DNA of 64,000 bases from Caprella mutica (lineage: Eukaryota > Arthropoda > Malacostraca > Amphipoda > Caprellidae). Below the pieces are notes generated by a model. It was not told the DNA's origin. It was given only the letters and a program-made list of their open reading frames with translations, and searched no databases. Shown here one piece after another: positions 47,085-59,115 of this stretch. The translations under genes and the position numbers were made by a program. Location of the stretch: positions 124,001 to 188,000 of the forward strand of contig CANNZV010002491.1 of assembly GCA_947561585.1 (NCBI GenBank), read 5' to 3'. How positions within the stretch are numbered: the first letter of the stretch is position 1; the number at the start of each line of letters is the position of its first letter.

Positions 47085-50000
47085 TCAATTTTTGTAAATT
47101 TGACACACAGATGGCAGTGCGTCTGGAGATCGCCAATCTTGTAATTCTTGTTCGAGAAGTATAGAAGCGACTCTGGTATCGGTTCTAACGAGTGCGTAAG
47201 AATTCCATTTTTCGGAGCTCGCAGGTCGCCATGAATTGATCCAAAACCAGTGACCCTCCTTGATGATTCCAACATAGTGGTATTCTGTAAATGAACATAA
47301 AGAGAACAATATATTAATATTTATGAAAAATAAAGTAAAAAATGTTTTTGCTTAATTTAACCTCTGTCCATTTTATCGTATACCAAATAACTAACTGATA
47401 GTGAGCTGACTACCTGATAACGATACGATTTTGTCTAAAATAGGATATCAGGTTCTGTTTCAAACTTGTAGATATCGTTCGTTAAACCCACTTCTATATC
47501 TATAGTTAACCTGTATCGGGAAAGGTTGCCATCAGTTGACCAAACTCAGAGGGTTCTTTTGGAGAGAACAAATCGCCACCCTTCTGCGTACAAGATTTCC
47601 ATGCATCACAATATCCCAAGTTAGTTGCATCCAAATAGATGCAACCAAGACTGTTAGTGTCGGTGAAGTCAGAAGGACATTCAGAGTGAGTTTTCACTGA
47701 CACTGTTAGAAAATAGATATTGAATACGGTTATAATTCAAATATTTAAATATTTTGTTATATTTCACACCCTTATAATGATTGTATATATATGTTAGGTA
47801 TATCACCAAATATTTAAATCTATAATCAATGTCTGATTAGGACAAATTTCATTAAAATTTTGTTGACTTCAATTGAAAGTCTTAGTCATTTTTACCGGAA
47901 TCTGAACTCTCAAAACTGCGCCATCCATATTGGGTGCAGACTGCAACCATTGGACAGACCGAATACGGTCGACTTGTTCCATAACGTACTATGTCAGAAG
48001 TCGTACCATTGGAACAGCCTGTGATATAAATAAGTAAAGTAATTTTCTCAACCCATATTCATTATACTGTGAATATTCATTGTAAATTAATTGATTTATT
48101 TCAATTTATCCAAAAATCAAGTGAATATTATTAATCAAATATCTTTCTTGAAAACACATTACCAAAACATACATTCAAAAGGAAGTAAGTATATTCAACA
48201 TATAATAATATAAATCTAATAAATGGACAAGCCCATATATGAAACTTTCTCAAGCCAAGTGGGTAAAGAAATTAGTCTGCTATAAATATTTCACACATCA
48301 ATGGGAAAATGTAGGTAAAATTAATTTTGCTTTCATAGAAAGAATACAGAGCAAAACTAAACTGAAAAAAATAACATTTATAAATCACTATGAAATAATC
48401 AATATCTATTTATTTGATTCAATTGATGAACTATTTTCTATGTTTTCTTATAATAATATCTTATGAATATAATTCCCTGAAGCTTATTCTTCTTGGTGAA
48501 CATGTGCTGAGGTCGGAGACAGGTATCCAGCAGGTTGACCCTTTTGGACCGGCTATGTTTGGACCTCTAGAGTTTAGTCAAAGTTCAATGTTTGGTATCA
48601 GGATGACGACACCTGGGAGATAAACCGGAGAGAGTTCTGTAGGACGTAACAATCCTGATAAATGGTTTAGTGTCATTGGACTTCAAGTTAATAGCGAAAA
48701 ATGTGTGCTGACCAACCACGATGATACTGCCCCTGGTGAAACAGAATTCACGTTCTAGGTAGTGCTTCATAATGTCAGGGTGGTTCATAAGTACAATTGC
48801 TCTTTGTTGGGAGCGCCGTTAAGTGATTTTTGTAATTCTACAAAAATTTTAAGGAGGAAAGTGGATCTAGACTTAACTGTCTTTCGGTTGCGGTTTGTCG
48901 ATGATAACCGTTAAGCCTTCTTTTTGTTCAGAAATGTTTTCTCCATTCCAAAGCTGTAATATGTTCTTCGGGCTTCTACAGCTTACAAGTACACAGTCGA
49001 TTTTAGCTTTTTTGACGAATCACTTAGATCTGCCATTGCAAGTCGTACCAATATAGAGATGTCAGCTGGTTCTTGGGTTCAGGTTCAGGCAACTCTACTG
49101 GTTGGCCTTGGTGGACTAGGTTGTAGTAGATCTGGAGAGATTGCTTTAACTTTTTGTGTTTTCAATGTATTTTGTGAGTAATTTGATTTAACATATGCTT
49201 TCTAATAATAATGTAATTGATACCGTAGATCGTACGAATGCAGCTGGGACATGGAGGCGGAGTTCCGGTACCAGTCCATGAGTCCCGTCAAAAAGAAGGG
49301 GATACACCACGGGCTCATTCATTAATGGAGAGCCTGTTGGCTAGAGCTGAGAGCACGACATTTATCCTGATCTCTTAAGGAAAATGGAGTGTGGTTAAAT
49401 ACGATTCCCATACCGTCATAGGGTACACAGCTTGATCCAGAGGTCCTGGTGATAGCCATTGATCTCCGAGTGGGCGCCAGAATCATTTAAATTATAGGTA
49501 TCCATTTATAAGAAATTTAAAAAAAAACCATGTCCAGGATGGCTCAGTGGATGTGTCGCAGCCATCAATTCTACAGGAGACTACAGTTGCCAATTCCACC
49601 ATGTCCAGGATGGCTCAGTGGATGTGTCGCAGCCATCAATTCTACAGGAGACTACAGTTGCCAAATCACGTCCAGGACACACCACTTCATTTATTTCCAT
49701 TGAATATGTATATAAAAATATGTAACATTAAACATTATAAAGCCAAGCGGGCGTATACACTACAGTACGTATACACTGTTTATACTATAAAGTAAAAAAT
49801 GAAAAGAATTGTAATTGCATTTTTTTTTCATTTCTTATATACGGAGATATATATTATGGGTATACTCCAATTAAACGAAAGCAGCTAGAAACTGAAGAGG
49901 GATAGCCTCGCTGTCCCGCGCTTACAAGATGTGGGACATCGAGGGACATTCCTTTTCTGTCCCACGTCTCTTTTCCCTTGCTGTCCCGCGTCTACAAGAC

Positions 50001-51315
50001 GTGGGACAGCGAGGGACGCAAGACGTGACAGTGAGGGACATCCTTCTCCGGTCACACATCTTGTATCCCTCACTGTCCCACGTCTTGGATCCTTCGCTGT
50101 CCCACGTCTTACAAACGGAATGGGATTAGACGTGTGACATGCACTTGTCCCTTGCTGTTCTACGTCTTGCAAGACGTAGAATTAGACGTCTGACAGCGAG
50201 GAACCCCTGTACAAAACGGCGAGAGTTAGACCCTTTATACTTTATAGCGAGGGGTAATAGACGTCTTAATGCGTGGAACACAGTGCTTTTGATTAGCCGG
50301 GTTCTTATTCAATGTGATAGCTCTTTGTGTCCGCTTGGTCTCACTTATTGGTAATTAGAAATCTTTGTCCACTTTTCCCATACTGGAAATATGTTTACAA
50401 TGCATTTCGTTCGTTAGTCAATTTGTCCGTTAGCCATTTGGTTCGTATGCTCTTTTTTCGTAAGCATTTTGTCCGTATGCCCATTTTTCGTAGCTATGTT
50501 GTCTATAGAAATTCTGTCCGCTCACGATTTGATCATCTATATCAGAGGTGGGTAAAATTTAAGCAGCACCAAGGACGATATATTTTGCTCTGAGGGTGAG
50601 CAAATCCAACTGGTTTTTTTAGTGATTGACATAGGAAAGAATCAAACCTTCTTCCGTACGAAAGAAAACCTTAATATTAACAGTATTTGAAGAGTTAGGT
50701 GATCACTGTAATTGCATCTTGTTTTGACCCTGGAAGAGTCTGATCTGTCCATTTTAGATCTAGGTACTCACCTACTCCTCTCAGGGAGGCATTTAGTTTG
50801 TAGCAATTCCAATTGGAATTAGGAGCTTCGAAGGTGATGGTGTCAACCAAAATGTTACCCACGATGCACTCACTTGAAGTTTTCGCCAAACAAAACGCAT
50901 TCAGTCCTGTTGAATTTAAATACTAAATTTATACTATCACAGACTTTAATAATGATCAAATAATTTTTATTATGTAAGTTTTGATGAAAACTAATACTAT
51001 GCATAATGAAATGATATTTCAAAGGTTTTATTTTTCAAAATCTTTGTAATTTGTACTAAAAAAAAATATTGTAGCAATAAAAGAGTCTCGTTAATTGACT
51101 GAAATCTTAAATATTTAAAAACAACTAATGTTATATATACCTTTTTGATCCGCCATTTTGCCACATCGAATTGCAGAAATATCCTGGTAGATAATTTGAC
51201 CTGTTAGAGTCGTCATGTCAATGTACTTATTGAAGTACCAAAGCGTAGCCGAAGATACGGTGAAGGAGTAAATTAAGAGAAATATCTTACACAAAATACG
51301 TAGATTTCCGACCAT
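47085..51315 (-). CDS. Lectin copy D: secreted PAN-like plus C-type-lectin-like protein, intact
   Basis: Exons on minus: 51315-51141, 50906-50772, 48018-47896, 47702-47511, 47284-47085. GT-AG, phase 1 throughout, 825 bases, 274 residues. The signal peptide and PAN-like part are nearly identical to copy C (SSECIVGNILVDTITFEAP). The exon 3 module reads CSNGTTSDIVRYGTSRPYSV then CPMVAVCTQYGWRSF. The CTLD carries SECPSDFTDTNSLGCIYLD, YCDAWKSCTQKGGDLFSPKE, YVGIIKEGHWFWINSWRPAS, final SVCQIYKN. I chose the internal ATG at 51315 because it matches the other copies and starts the signal peptide; an upstream in-frame ATG exists in a repeat. As in copy C, EPN/QPD and WND motifs are not evident. Intron 2 (2.75 kb) holds a reverse-transcriptase relic, a tRNA-like pair and palindromes. 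Upstream, a promoter-proximal block is repeated. Confidence 0.83.
48470..49170 (+). pseudogene. Non-LTR reverse transcriptase fragment
   Basis: Plus-strand pieces: SETGIQQVDPFGPAMF corresponds to the conserved GVQQGDPLGP motif of non-LTR reverse transcriptases. VIGLQVNSEKCVLTNHDD matches the L-N-x-x-K-C element. NVFSIPKL matches the FSIPK-L-Y-LR element after the catalytic domain. Several stops and frame changes; the catalytic YADD region is absent. It lies antisense in intron 2 of lectin copy D. Confidence 0.7.
49528..49668 (+). repeat. Tandem pair of tRNA-like 71-bp units
   Basis: Two copies of a 71-bp sequence beginning CCATGTCCAGGATGGC. Each holds TGGCTCAGTGG, a good RNA polymerase III A-box, and about 35 bases later GTTGCCAATTCCACC, a weak B-box. 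Probably a tRNA-derived SINE head or tRNA pseudogene duplicated in tandem. The cloverleaf is not convincing enough to call a functional tRNA. Confidence 0.5.
49900..50205. repeat. Cluster of CTGTCCCACGTCTT palindromes
   Basis: At least ten copies of CTGTCCCACGTCTT in both orientations. Adjacent opposite copies form hairpins (for example 49976-50015: CCTTGCTGTCCCGCGTCT against AGACGTGGGACAGCGAGG). GC content is far above the surroundings. Several short frames stay open, but no protein is indicated. Confidence 0.75.
50400..50530. repeat. Degenerate 15-16-bp series, CATTTTGTCCGTATGC
   Basis: About eight diverged units alternating TTTGTCCGT and TTTTTCGTA cores. The style is like the arms of the foldback-like elements, but I find no inverted partner. 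Directly after it CAGAGGTGGGTAAAAT (50542-50557) resembles a hAT terminus. Confidence 0.5.
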
Positions 51316-51354
51316 GATTTTAGCAGTTGAATTTGTTCTCTTCCTATCCAGACT

Positions 51355-51580
51355 GAAGTCAAACTGGTAATAATTTGATAGAATTAACAGCAGAACACGC
51401 GTGTATGTAGTCGTAATTGCAAAGTAAAAGAATAAAGTATCCAGAATAAAGGCAAACTGATAATAATATGATAAAATAAAATACAGAATGTACGACTGGT
51501 AATAATATGATAAAATAAAATACAGAATGTACGACTGGTAATAATATGATAAAATAAAATACAGAATGTACGAATAAGTT
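51355..51580 (-). repeat. Tandem copies of the promoter-proximal block of copy D
   Basis: The block conserved once upstream of every lectin copy (AAACTGGTAATAATTTGATA here) is followed by a 39-bp repeat in about 3 near-identical tandem copies plus a partial one. Each begins ACTGGTAATAATATGATAAA and ends ACAGAATGTACG, which resembles the ACAGCAGAACACGCG end of the single block. Confidence 0.7.
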
Positions 51581-52463
51581 GCCATAATTACAGAGCGAAA
51601 ACCTGTAATTACCCAAAGCCTTATGAATATTAGACAAAAAGTAAAAGAACTTCGTCATGTGATGTCAAAAAGTTTCTAAAAATATAATAAAAACTTGTTA
51701 TTCATGTTATACCTTGGTGACATTTAGGAATGTTTATTTATTGCTATGGAAACGGAACATTCCAATTGAAGACCTAATTATTGATAACTAATCCAATAGA
51801 GCTGCAAATGACTAGCGTTACTTTACGTTAAAATATTTAAATTAATTCAAAATAAAGAAAATTGACTACCACGATCTATAACTTAAAAACTGTTAAATTA
51901 GAAAATCTGTTAGAAAACATTAAAATGGTTTAATTGTTTAGTGTATTAACAATTCAACTCCTGTATTGTGTTGGTGGTAAATTTTCTTTAACCAGTTTAA
52001 AATTGATATATTTAAAATCAACCCTATTGACAGTTGGTATAACAATATAATGAGACAAATTCTAAATATGAGAGAAATTGGATAAGGTTACATAAGATAC
52101 ATAAATTATGTATCTTTCAGATATATTGATTTTGGTTACACATTGTAATACATTATTTTCACGAGTGCCACGAGTGCCTATAAAATGAACATGTCAATTA
52201 TACATTGAATATTGTATTATACAGTGAAACTCCTGAGTTATGAAATATTGGTTCCTATTTAACTCAGAGCCATTTCATATCTCGGGGACACTGATAGTTT
52301 TCTATGATTAAAATATTGGAGAAAACTATAGTTTTTGAGGGATAAGTAAGACGAAATTCGTGACTTGTATCGTTTTCTATAATTTAAACATAGAAAGTAC
52401 TTCATAACGCAGGTGCATTTCATAACTCAGGTCTTTCATTACTCGAGTGCTTCATAACTAGAG

Positions 52464-52640
52464 TCAGAGATGGGCGGGATTGTACTTCCCAAGTACCAAA
52501 TAAAAGTACTAAGTACCAAGTAAGTACTTCAAGTACTACTTGAAGTAATTTCTAAAAAGTACTTTGAATAAATACATAGAAGTACTTTTTACAAGCACTT
52601 GTTACTTTCCAAGTAAAAAGTATCTTATAAAGTACATCCT
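52464..52640. mobile_element. hAT-like terminus with AAGTACTT palindromes
   Basis: CAGAGATGGGCGGGATTGTA followed by many AAGTACTT and CAAGTA repeats in both orientations is typical of one end of hAT-type MITEs. I did not find the other end. Confidence 0.5.
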
Positions 52641-53061
52641 CTTTATAATAAAATGACAGTCAAACTTACGACGATGTCGCTACAGTTGCTAGATGTTGCC
52701 AATGGGATTCAAGATTAGTTCTATAATCTCTGTAAAATTGAATCTTTTTCCCATCTAGAAATGTATTTACAGCACCGTACACACTAACAAACTGGATAAA
52801 AACTGTTGGATTTTAATGTTGTCAAAAAATAAAACCTAGAGTTTGAAGAGCCAGAAGAGGTCCAACATGTTGGAAAATTGTTTGTCAAACAGTAGAATCG
52901 AAACCAAGACATTGTATACTTCTATGTGAAGATGATATTTTATATATTTTGAATTACGATCATGTACATGAGTGAGCTATATTGACCAATTGAAGTACAA
53001 TGTCTAAAATTATTTTATGATACCTAAATATCGCAACCAATATTTGCCAAACGCGAACATT

Positions 53062-53160
53062 GAAAAGAGTCACTGTGATGATGTACTATCAGAGAAAAGA
53101 GTCACTGTGATGATGTACTATCAGAGGAAAGAGTCACTGTGATGATGTACCATCAGAGAA
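53062..53160 (+). repeat. 32-bp tandem repeat, three copies
   Basis: Three near-identical 32-bp copies containing GAGTCACTGTGATGATGTAC. No coding significance seen. Confidence 0.85.
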
Positions 53161-53212
53161 AACTCTCTATTACTTGTACTAGTTGCTCATTATTATTTTT
53201 TTTATTTCAACG

Positions 53213-53480
53213 TTTATAATTTCTTTATGCTACTTGCAGTTTTAGAGGATAGCGCTAGGGTTATGCTCTTCAACTAAAAGGATTTAGATTTTGTGTTAGG
53301 TAGGCTCGTTTAATCCATTTACTATCGCCTCTTCATTTTCCTCTTCCATCCTTGAGTGCAGTCATTGGTGATTGTGTCCGTTTTCGTCACATTATTTGGT
53401 AGGTAACTGTATTCTCGGAGTAGCTTTTCTGCATGATAGGTGACTTAACGTCGGTGATATAATCAGCAAATTGGTAGAAG
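53213..53480 (-). repeat. Dispersed repeat with conserved frame, copy 3
   Basis: Aligns to 2224-2545 in the same orientation (GTTTTAGAGGATAGCGCTAG, CTCTTCCATCCTTGAGTGCA, GGAGTAGCTTTTC). On minus the recognisable residues AEKLLRE and CTQGWKRKMKR persist, with a damaged middle. Confidence 0.6.
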
Positions 53481-54690
53481 TTGACGTTAAACCCCAAATA
53501 AATCAAATTATATTACTTCCAACTAAATTAGTTAATAAGAGTCACTAGTTTTCTTTTTAGTGTCTATCTGTGTATTAGATTTAACTGTGCTTACGAAATT
53601 TTAAATATATTTAGATTTGAAAGCCCTAGAAGCGAAAGCTTATCTAAAGTTCCTTTTAAGAGCAATTATCTCCCGAATTTTTGCTCTAATTGTAAGGGAA
53701 TTTTAGTTTGATAAATAAATGTTGTAATTATCTTATGCTTCAATATAAATATAACAATAATTAAATTATCGAACTTAATCGGGACAAAGAATAAAAAATA
53801 AATTAAAAATTTATAATCCGGTAATAGTCAAACAAAAATATTAAACTAGACCGGTAACTATTATCAAATATCCTATTTTCGAATGTTATATTCGGAAATG
53901 TTCATGTTATAAATGGGTCATCGAAAAATCATTTACAATTATTATGCCAATAAAATCCACTATCGACACATATAATGATATAGATGGTAATTTACTATCG
54001 AATATAAATATATAAATAATCTAATGATCTCTTATTATAATTTCACGATTGGAGGTAAATGATTTCTGTCGCACTTTTTTCCCTCTAGGTAAAATAATAA
54101 TCTTGTTTACTGAAGTCTAATTTAGATTATTTTTTTGAGAAAGTTTTTGAAAAATTTAAGATTGAGTGATTGCCCCAATTAATGAACTTCAAAATTTAAA
54201 TCATCTATGTTAATAATTTCCCTCGTGTGTGTGTGTATTTTTTTTATGTCCGCTTTTACACGATGGGTATTAAACAGGAATAATGTAACTATGATACGCA
54301 CGAAAATATATTGACTTGATATTTAAATTCCCCTTTTTTTATTCAATTTTTTAATGTGTTTTAACTATGAAATAAATTAGACTATGCAGAAAAATAAAAT
54401 TTAATTTAATTCATTAAAAGTAACCTATTAACGGGTAATAAATTTGTATTGATGATGACCGGTTATTTTTAATGGGAAAGTACACTAGTCAAATTACAAT
54501 TCTGCTTGTTCCTTCTTTAAGCAAAAACGGTATGCATGATACCGCAAACTAAACATCTTATTACTGTCTCTTATATTTTGTTCCCCTTATTTTCATTGTG
54601 TGCCTCAATTTGCTTTTATCTAATTACTGATTAAAAAGTGGGGGGAATTGAATATGGGTAAAGTGAAGGAAGGGGGTTTTGAAATGGGGG
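53481..54690. other. AT-rich stretch, nothing recognised
   Basis: No gene or repeat boundary supported. Confidence 0.4.
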
Positions 54691-55652
54691 AAGTATAGGT
54701 GGGGCACATGCACGGTAGAGGAACTGTTCGGTAATAGGGAATTACACCTTTTGGAACTGGGAGAATATAGTCTACGGAAATGACATCTAACATTTGATTT
54801 ACTTTTACTTATCTTCAGCAACGAATGAATTTAATGCTTCTACTGGTTTCAATTAAATGATTGTAATTAATTATATAATCACAATTAATTATAAAAAGCA
54901 AATACGAAAAATATAATATTTAATTTTAAATAGGAATATTTATAATACAAAAACTAATAAGATTCTCAGATAGAGAATCAATTAGATATGTAATTAAAAG
55001 ATTAGTAATTATATAATTTCTTCAAATACATGAAAGTATAGAACACAGTTTTATTGGAATTAATTGATATCTGTTGATAATCAGTAACCTTTACTTATTA
55101 GCACTCGTACAATATAAATATTGAAAAATGTCAAATGAAAAAATTTAATTCAACATAAGGTATGAACAGAAAAATAGTAGAATAATTCAATATAACTTTA
55201 TTACTCAACTCTTTTTCATAACTCATATTATGGTTACTAATTTTATCAGAATTTCCTGTACTTTCTATGCAATCAAAATAGAACAAACAAACACACAAAC
55301 ACGATTTTTTCTTAATTTAATGGTAGAAAACATTAATTAAAACAGTACACGACAAATTAGTGGAGAAAAAACTAAAGTTTCACAAGTTTTCTTGGTATTT
55401 AACCAAGAAATTTAGTTAAATAATATAGGGTAGTTAGCGAGCAATAATAAATAAAATATAAATTAAAATAAAAGTTATATAATAATTATATATTTTTTTT
55501 TTCTTACGTGTCTAAGAATGTGGAACCATCCAATAACTGAGAATTTACTCTATTCTTTTGTGGCACCTCTAAGGTTTGAAATAGGATAAGTAATTTAGGA
55601 TAATTCTTTTAAGGTTACTAACTCATTGATTGGCTGGAACGCACCCGCCAGG

Positions 55653-55700
55653 CAACAGGGGGCGGAGCACTAACGGTGTGTAGTGCTCCGCCCCTTGTTG
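55653..55700. repeat. GC-rich hairpin, copy 2
   Basis: CAACAGGGGGCGGAGCACTA pairs with TAGTGCTCCGCCCCTTGTTG over an 8-base loop, one mismatch. It sits at the position paralogous to 37832-37908, in the same duplicated context (TTTAAGGTTACTAACTCATT before it). Confidence 0.8.
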
Positions 55701-57689
55701 GATCCCCTCCCCCTTGAAGACGCCAATTCAGAGTAAATTTAACCTTAAAGATATTATCATAAAAACATTATGCTTGCAGCACCGTATCAACAGAAACTTA
55801 TGCGGTAGAGAAAATAGCTGTAAAACCTATATTTTAGAAGATAGAAACATTACCTTTCGGACTCACGGATACTCTCTGATCTTGAATTACTTGTGCCAGA
55901 ATGAAAACTATGATTATACACACGAAGAGGAATTTATATCAAATACGATTATCTGTGAATAATATGTTAACGTATAATTCCATTAAATACTAGAAATGTA
56001 CGCATATCATACCTCATAGGAATGGAATTTATATTGGTGTAATAATAGATTAAGTGATATCCCTTCTTTATCTTTTATTTCTCCACCATAAATTCTATCT
56101 GGGTTGTTACACCTTTTGTGTCAGACTGATGAACTAATGTTCTTCACCTCCTATTATTTTCTGTATATTAAATTATCTAAATATGAACTAAATTTGATAT
56201 CAAAGACAAGTCTTTAAATGAATACTTTACTCCTGGATAGACTCAAACTAAATCCAGAAAGATCTTACTTAAAGTTCTAATTCTAACCTCCACACTAAAC
56301 TCTTTTAGAATTCACACTTCTAAGAAAATCTATAATTGCATCTGGATGTGGAATAAATAATGGAATATCTATGGAATAATTATTCTATTCAGTTGCGAAG
56401 TTTGCCTATCAAAATCTTTTTAAATCACACCGCAGCAGATATATGATCAAATTTCTTGGGATTTAGATTGATAAGGAAAAATTGATAAGGAAGCTTAGCT
56501 ATATTGATTATAATCTTTAAAAAATTTACTCTAGTGACCTTAAATCATATTTATCTAGCAAACTGATTGTTTTCTAACCCTTGCTTCATTTTTTACATGT
56601 AAATATCTAACGTTTATAGTCAGAAACTCAGAATGCATTAAAGATTGAATGGTATTTTCAAATTCTTAATAAATTTATAAAAATAATAACCAAATTTATT
56701 ATTCTGAGTGATAAAATAATCTATGTTGATATCAAAGAAGGGGATTCTCAAGATGGCTTGGAAATAATTTCACTCGTCTAATTTTTGATAATCTGACACA
56801 CAGAATTCATTGTGCCACTAGTTTCTTGTTTCTTTACGTAATGTGTATCATCCAAGTGAGCGACCTCAGCATCTGTGTCATATGGAGCCTATTCCTCTGT
56901 ACGTGGATGCCATTCTTTGGAACTTACGGGTCGCCATGAGTTGATCCAAAACCAGTGACCATCCTCCTTGATAACACCAACATAGTCGCCAGCTGTGAAT
57001 GATAAAAAAAATTAATTTGCCAAAAATGAATGATAAATAAGGTAAGGAAGTATATCAACAAGATTTGAAAATCTACATAATCCTCAATCTTTATTTCATA
57101 ACAGAAAACTAACTGATGGGGAACTAACTATTAAATTTCGCCACAACATCTTTGGTAAGAATAATTTTTAATATATATTACACACATGAAAAGGGAAAGT
57201 TATTCGAAAGTCTTGTAACTTCTGAAGGTTCTTTTGCAGAGAACAAATCGCCTCCTTTCTGCGTACAAGATTTCCATGCATCACAAAATGGTATATGTTT
57301 TGTCTCCAAATAGATGCAACCAAGATTGTTATTGTCGGTGAAGTCCGTAGGACATTCAGTTTTCAGTGACACGGCTAGAAAGGTGATATTTGACAAAGAT
57401 AGAAATCTATTTGGAGGTGTTATATTTCACATATTCGAAATGATTGTATAATTGTTACGTATATCACCATATTTTGAATATAAATTCTTCTTTTAGAATC
57501 TATGTTTGATTCACAGCTTTAGTTATTTTTTTTTACCAGAATCAGAACTTTCAACAGTGCGCCATCCATTTTGGGTGCAGACTGCAACCATAGACGGACA
57601 GATTGCATACGGTTGCCTTGTTCCATAAGGTACCATTTCAGAAGTCAAGCGATTGTCACAGTCTGTAATGTAAATAGATATAGTAATCA

Positions 57690-57830
57690 TATATCTTAAC
57701 ATATTATTGTAAATATTCCACCTATTATTCTAAATTCTTCACCTATTATTGTAAATGCTCAATCCATTATTGTAAATGCTCAATCCATTATTAAAAATTC
57801 TCCACCTATTATTCTAAATGTCCCTATTAT
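57690..57830. repeat. 21-bp satellite in intron 2 of lectin copy E
   Basis: About six units (ATTGTAAATGCTCAATCC plus ATT and variants) of the same length and pattern as the large array in intron 2 of copy C. Confidence 0.75.
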
Positions 57831-58017
57831 CTACCTTAGATCTAGATACTCACTTTTTCCCGTCATTGTGACATTTCGTCTGTAGCAATTCCAATTGGAA
57901 TTAGGGGCTTCAAAGGTGATGGTTTCAACCAGAATGTTACCCACGATGCACTCACTTGAAGTCTTCGACGAACAAAACGCATTTAGTCCTGTCGAATTTA
58001 AATACTCTATTAAAAAT

Positions 58018-58425
58018 AGAACGGACACTCGCAGATCACCTTACTTCGATGCCACTAAATGTTTTATGTTCATTTTGACCTTTTCGTGATCTTGACCTTT
58101 CACCCAATCGGTCCCAAATTCTGATCAAATGATTCCTGTATAATAATTTATCATCCTACCAAATGTTGAGCAGTTTATTTGATTACTTTTTGAGTTATAA
58201 TTGACCATGACCTTCACTTTACGCCCGGTTGCTCCCAAAATCCAATAAAATGGTTTATGGATAATGACCAATCGTCCTACCAAATTTCAGAAAATTGAAT
58301 CCAATACTTTTTGAGTTATGCGAATAACAAGATTCTATATCAGGATTACAAATAAGTAAATAAATGCAATTAAAACCTTACCTTCTGCAATTTTACGACG
58401 GTTATTATCATAGACTTCAATAATT
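58018..58425. mobile_element. Inserted repeat with two about 110-bp units
   Basis: Interrupts intron 1 sequence that is continuous in copies C and A (AATACTCTATTAA before, ATCAGTTTCAGAG after). Two diverged direct units, each running from a GACCTT...CACCC/CGCCC-GGT-GCTCCCAAAAT-type start through ATCGTCCTACCAAAT to ACTTTTTGAGTTAT. Repeats of this style are scattered in many invertebrate genomes. No frame; probably a SINE or retro-fragment. Confidence 0.55.
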
Positions 58426-58559
58426 AAATCAGTTTCAGAGTGGGAGGTTTTGGAGTTGTTCAAAATAGTGGCTTGACCATCAAATTCATCAAAAGAATTT
58501 TCATAATGTAGGTATTAATTAATACACAGAATTTAATTCTTAAAGGTCCTTTCCAGGCT

Positions 58560-59115
58560 CCAGAAAAAATTATTAGTTTATTACCTAATAGTATAGAACT
58601 AAGATCATAATTGTGCAAACCATATACAATTCGGTTCGGTAGATATTATATTATTTGCGTTTAATCTTTTTTTACTATGTGTGCAACAATTATACGAATC
58701 ACTAATCTGACGCTGAAGAAGAATATTGTACACTCTTTGTTTTGATTTGCAATTTGAGTTTCATAAACAAATCATGCGCTTTCAGTCTGTTTTAAGACAT
58801 TGTTTTCTCAAGTATTTAAACGTTACTATAAAAAGTTTATCCAATTTTATACTTTTAAACGAATGTCAAATATATTTAATATACCTAATACCTAGTTGAC
58901 AATCATAACAAATGGTGTACATTCTTTTTCAAACTGAAAATTAGTAGCAAGTCGGAAGCAAAATAGGTATTGAAGAGTTTTGATTATTGAAATATTTAAA
59001 AGCATATAAAGTTAAAAATATATGCTATCAAGTTTAATGCAGTTTGCGGAAAAATGATTATAAAAAACGCTAGCCTCGTTGATTTCAGCAATAACAAATA
59101 TTTGCTTGGAGGGGA
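58560..59115. repeat. 3'-flank block of the lectin unit, here in intron 1
   Basis: GACGCTGAAGAAGAATATTG, the AAGTCGGAAGC block, ATTTAAAAGCATATA and TTGGAGGGGACCTATG follow the order seen downstream of copies A (12400-12800) and C (38800-39230). In copy E this block lies upstream of exon 2 and about 140 bases from exon 1. Confidence 0.65.

Noticed and set aside
50695..50760. Continuation of lectin exon 2 past its donor in copy D
   Set aside because: The frame stays open into the intron (YLDLKW), but GTGAGT and agreement with all copies place the exon end at 50772.
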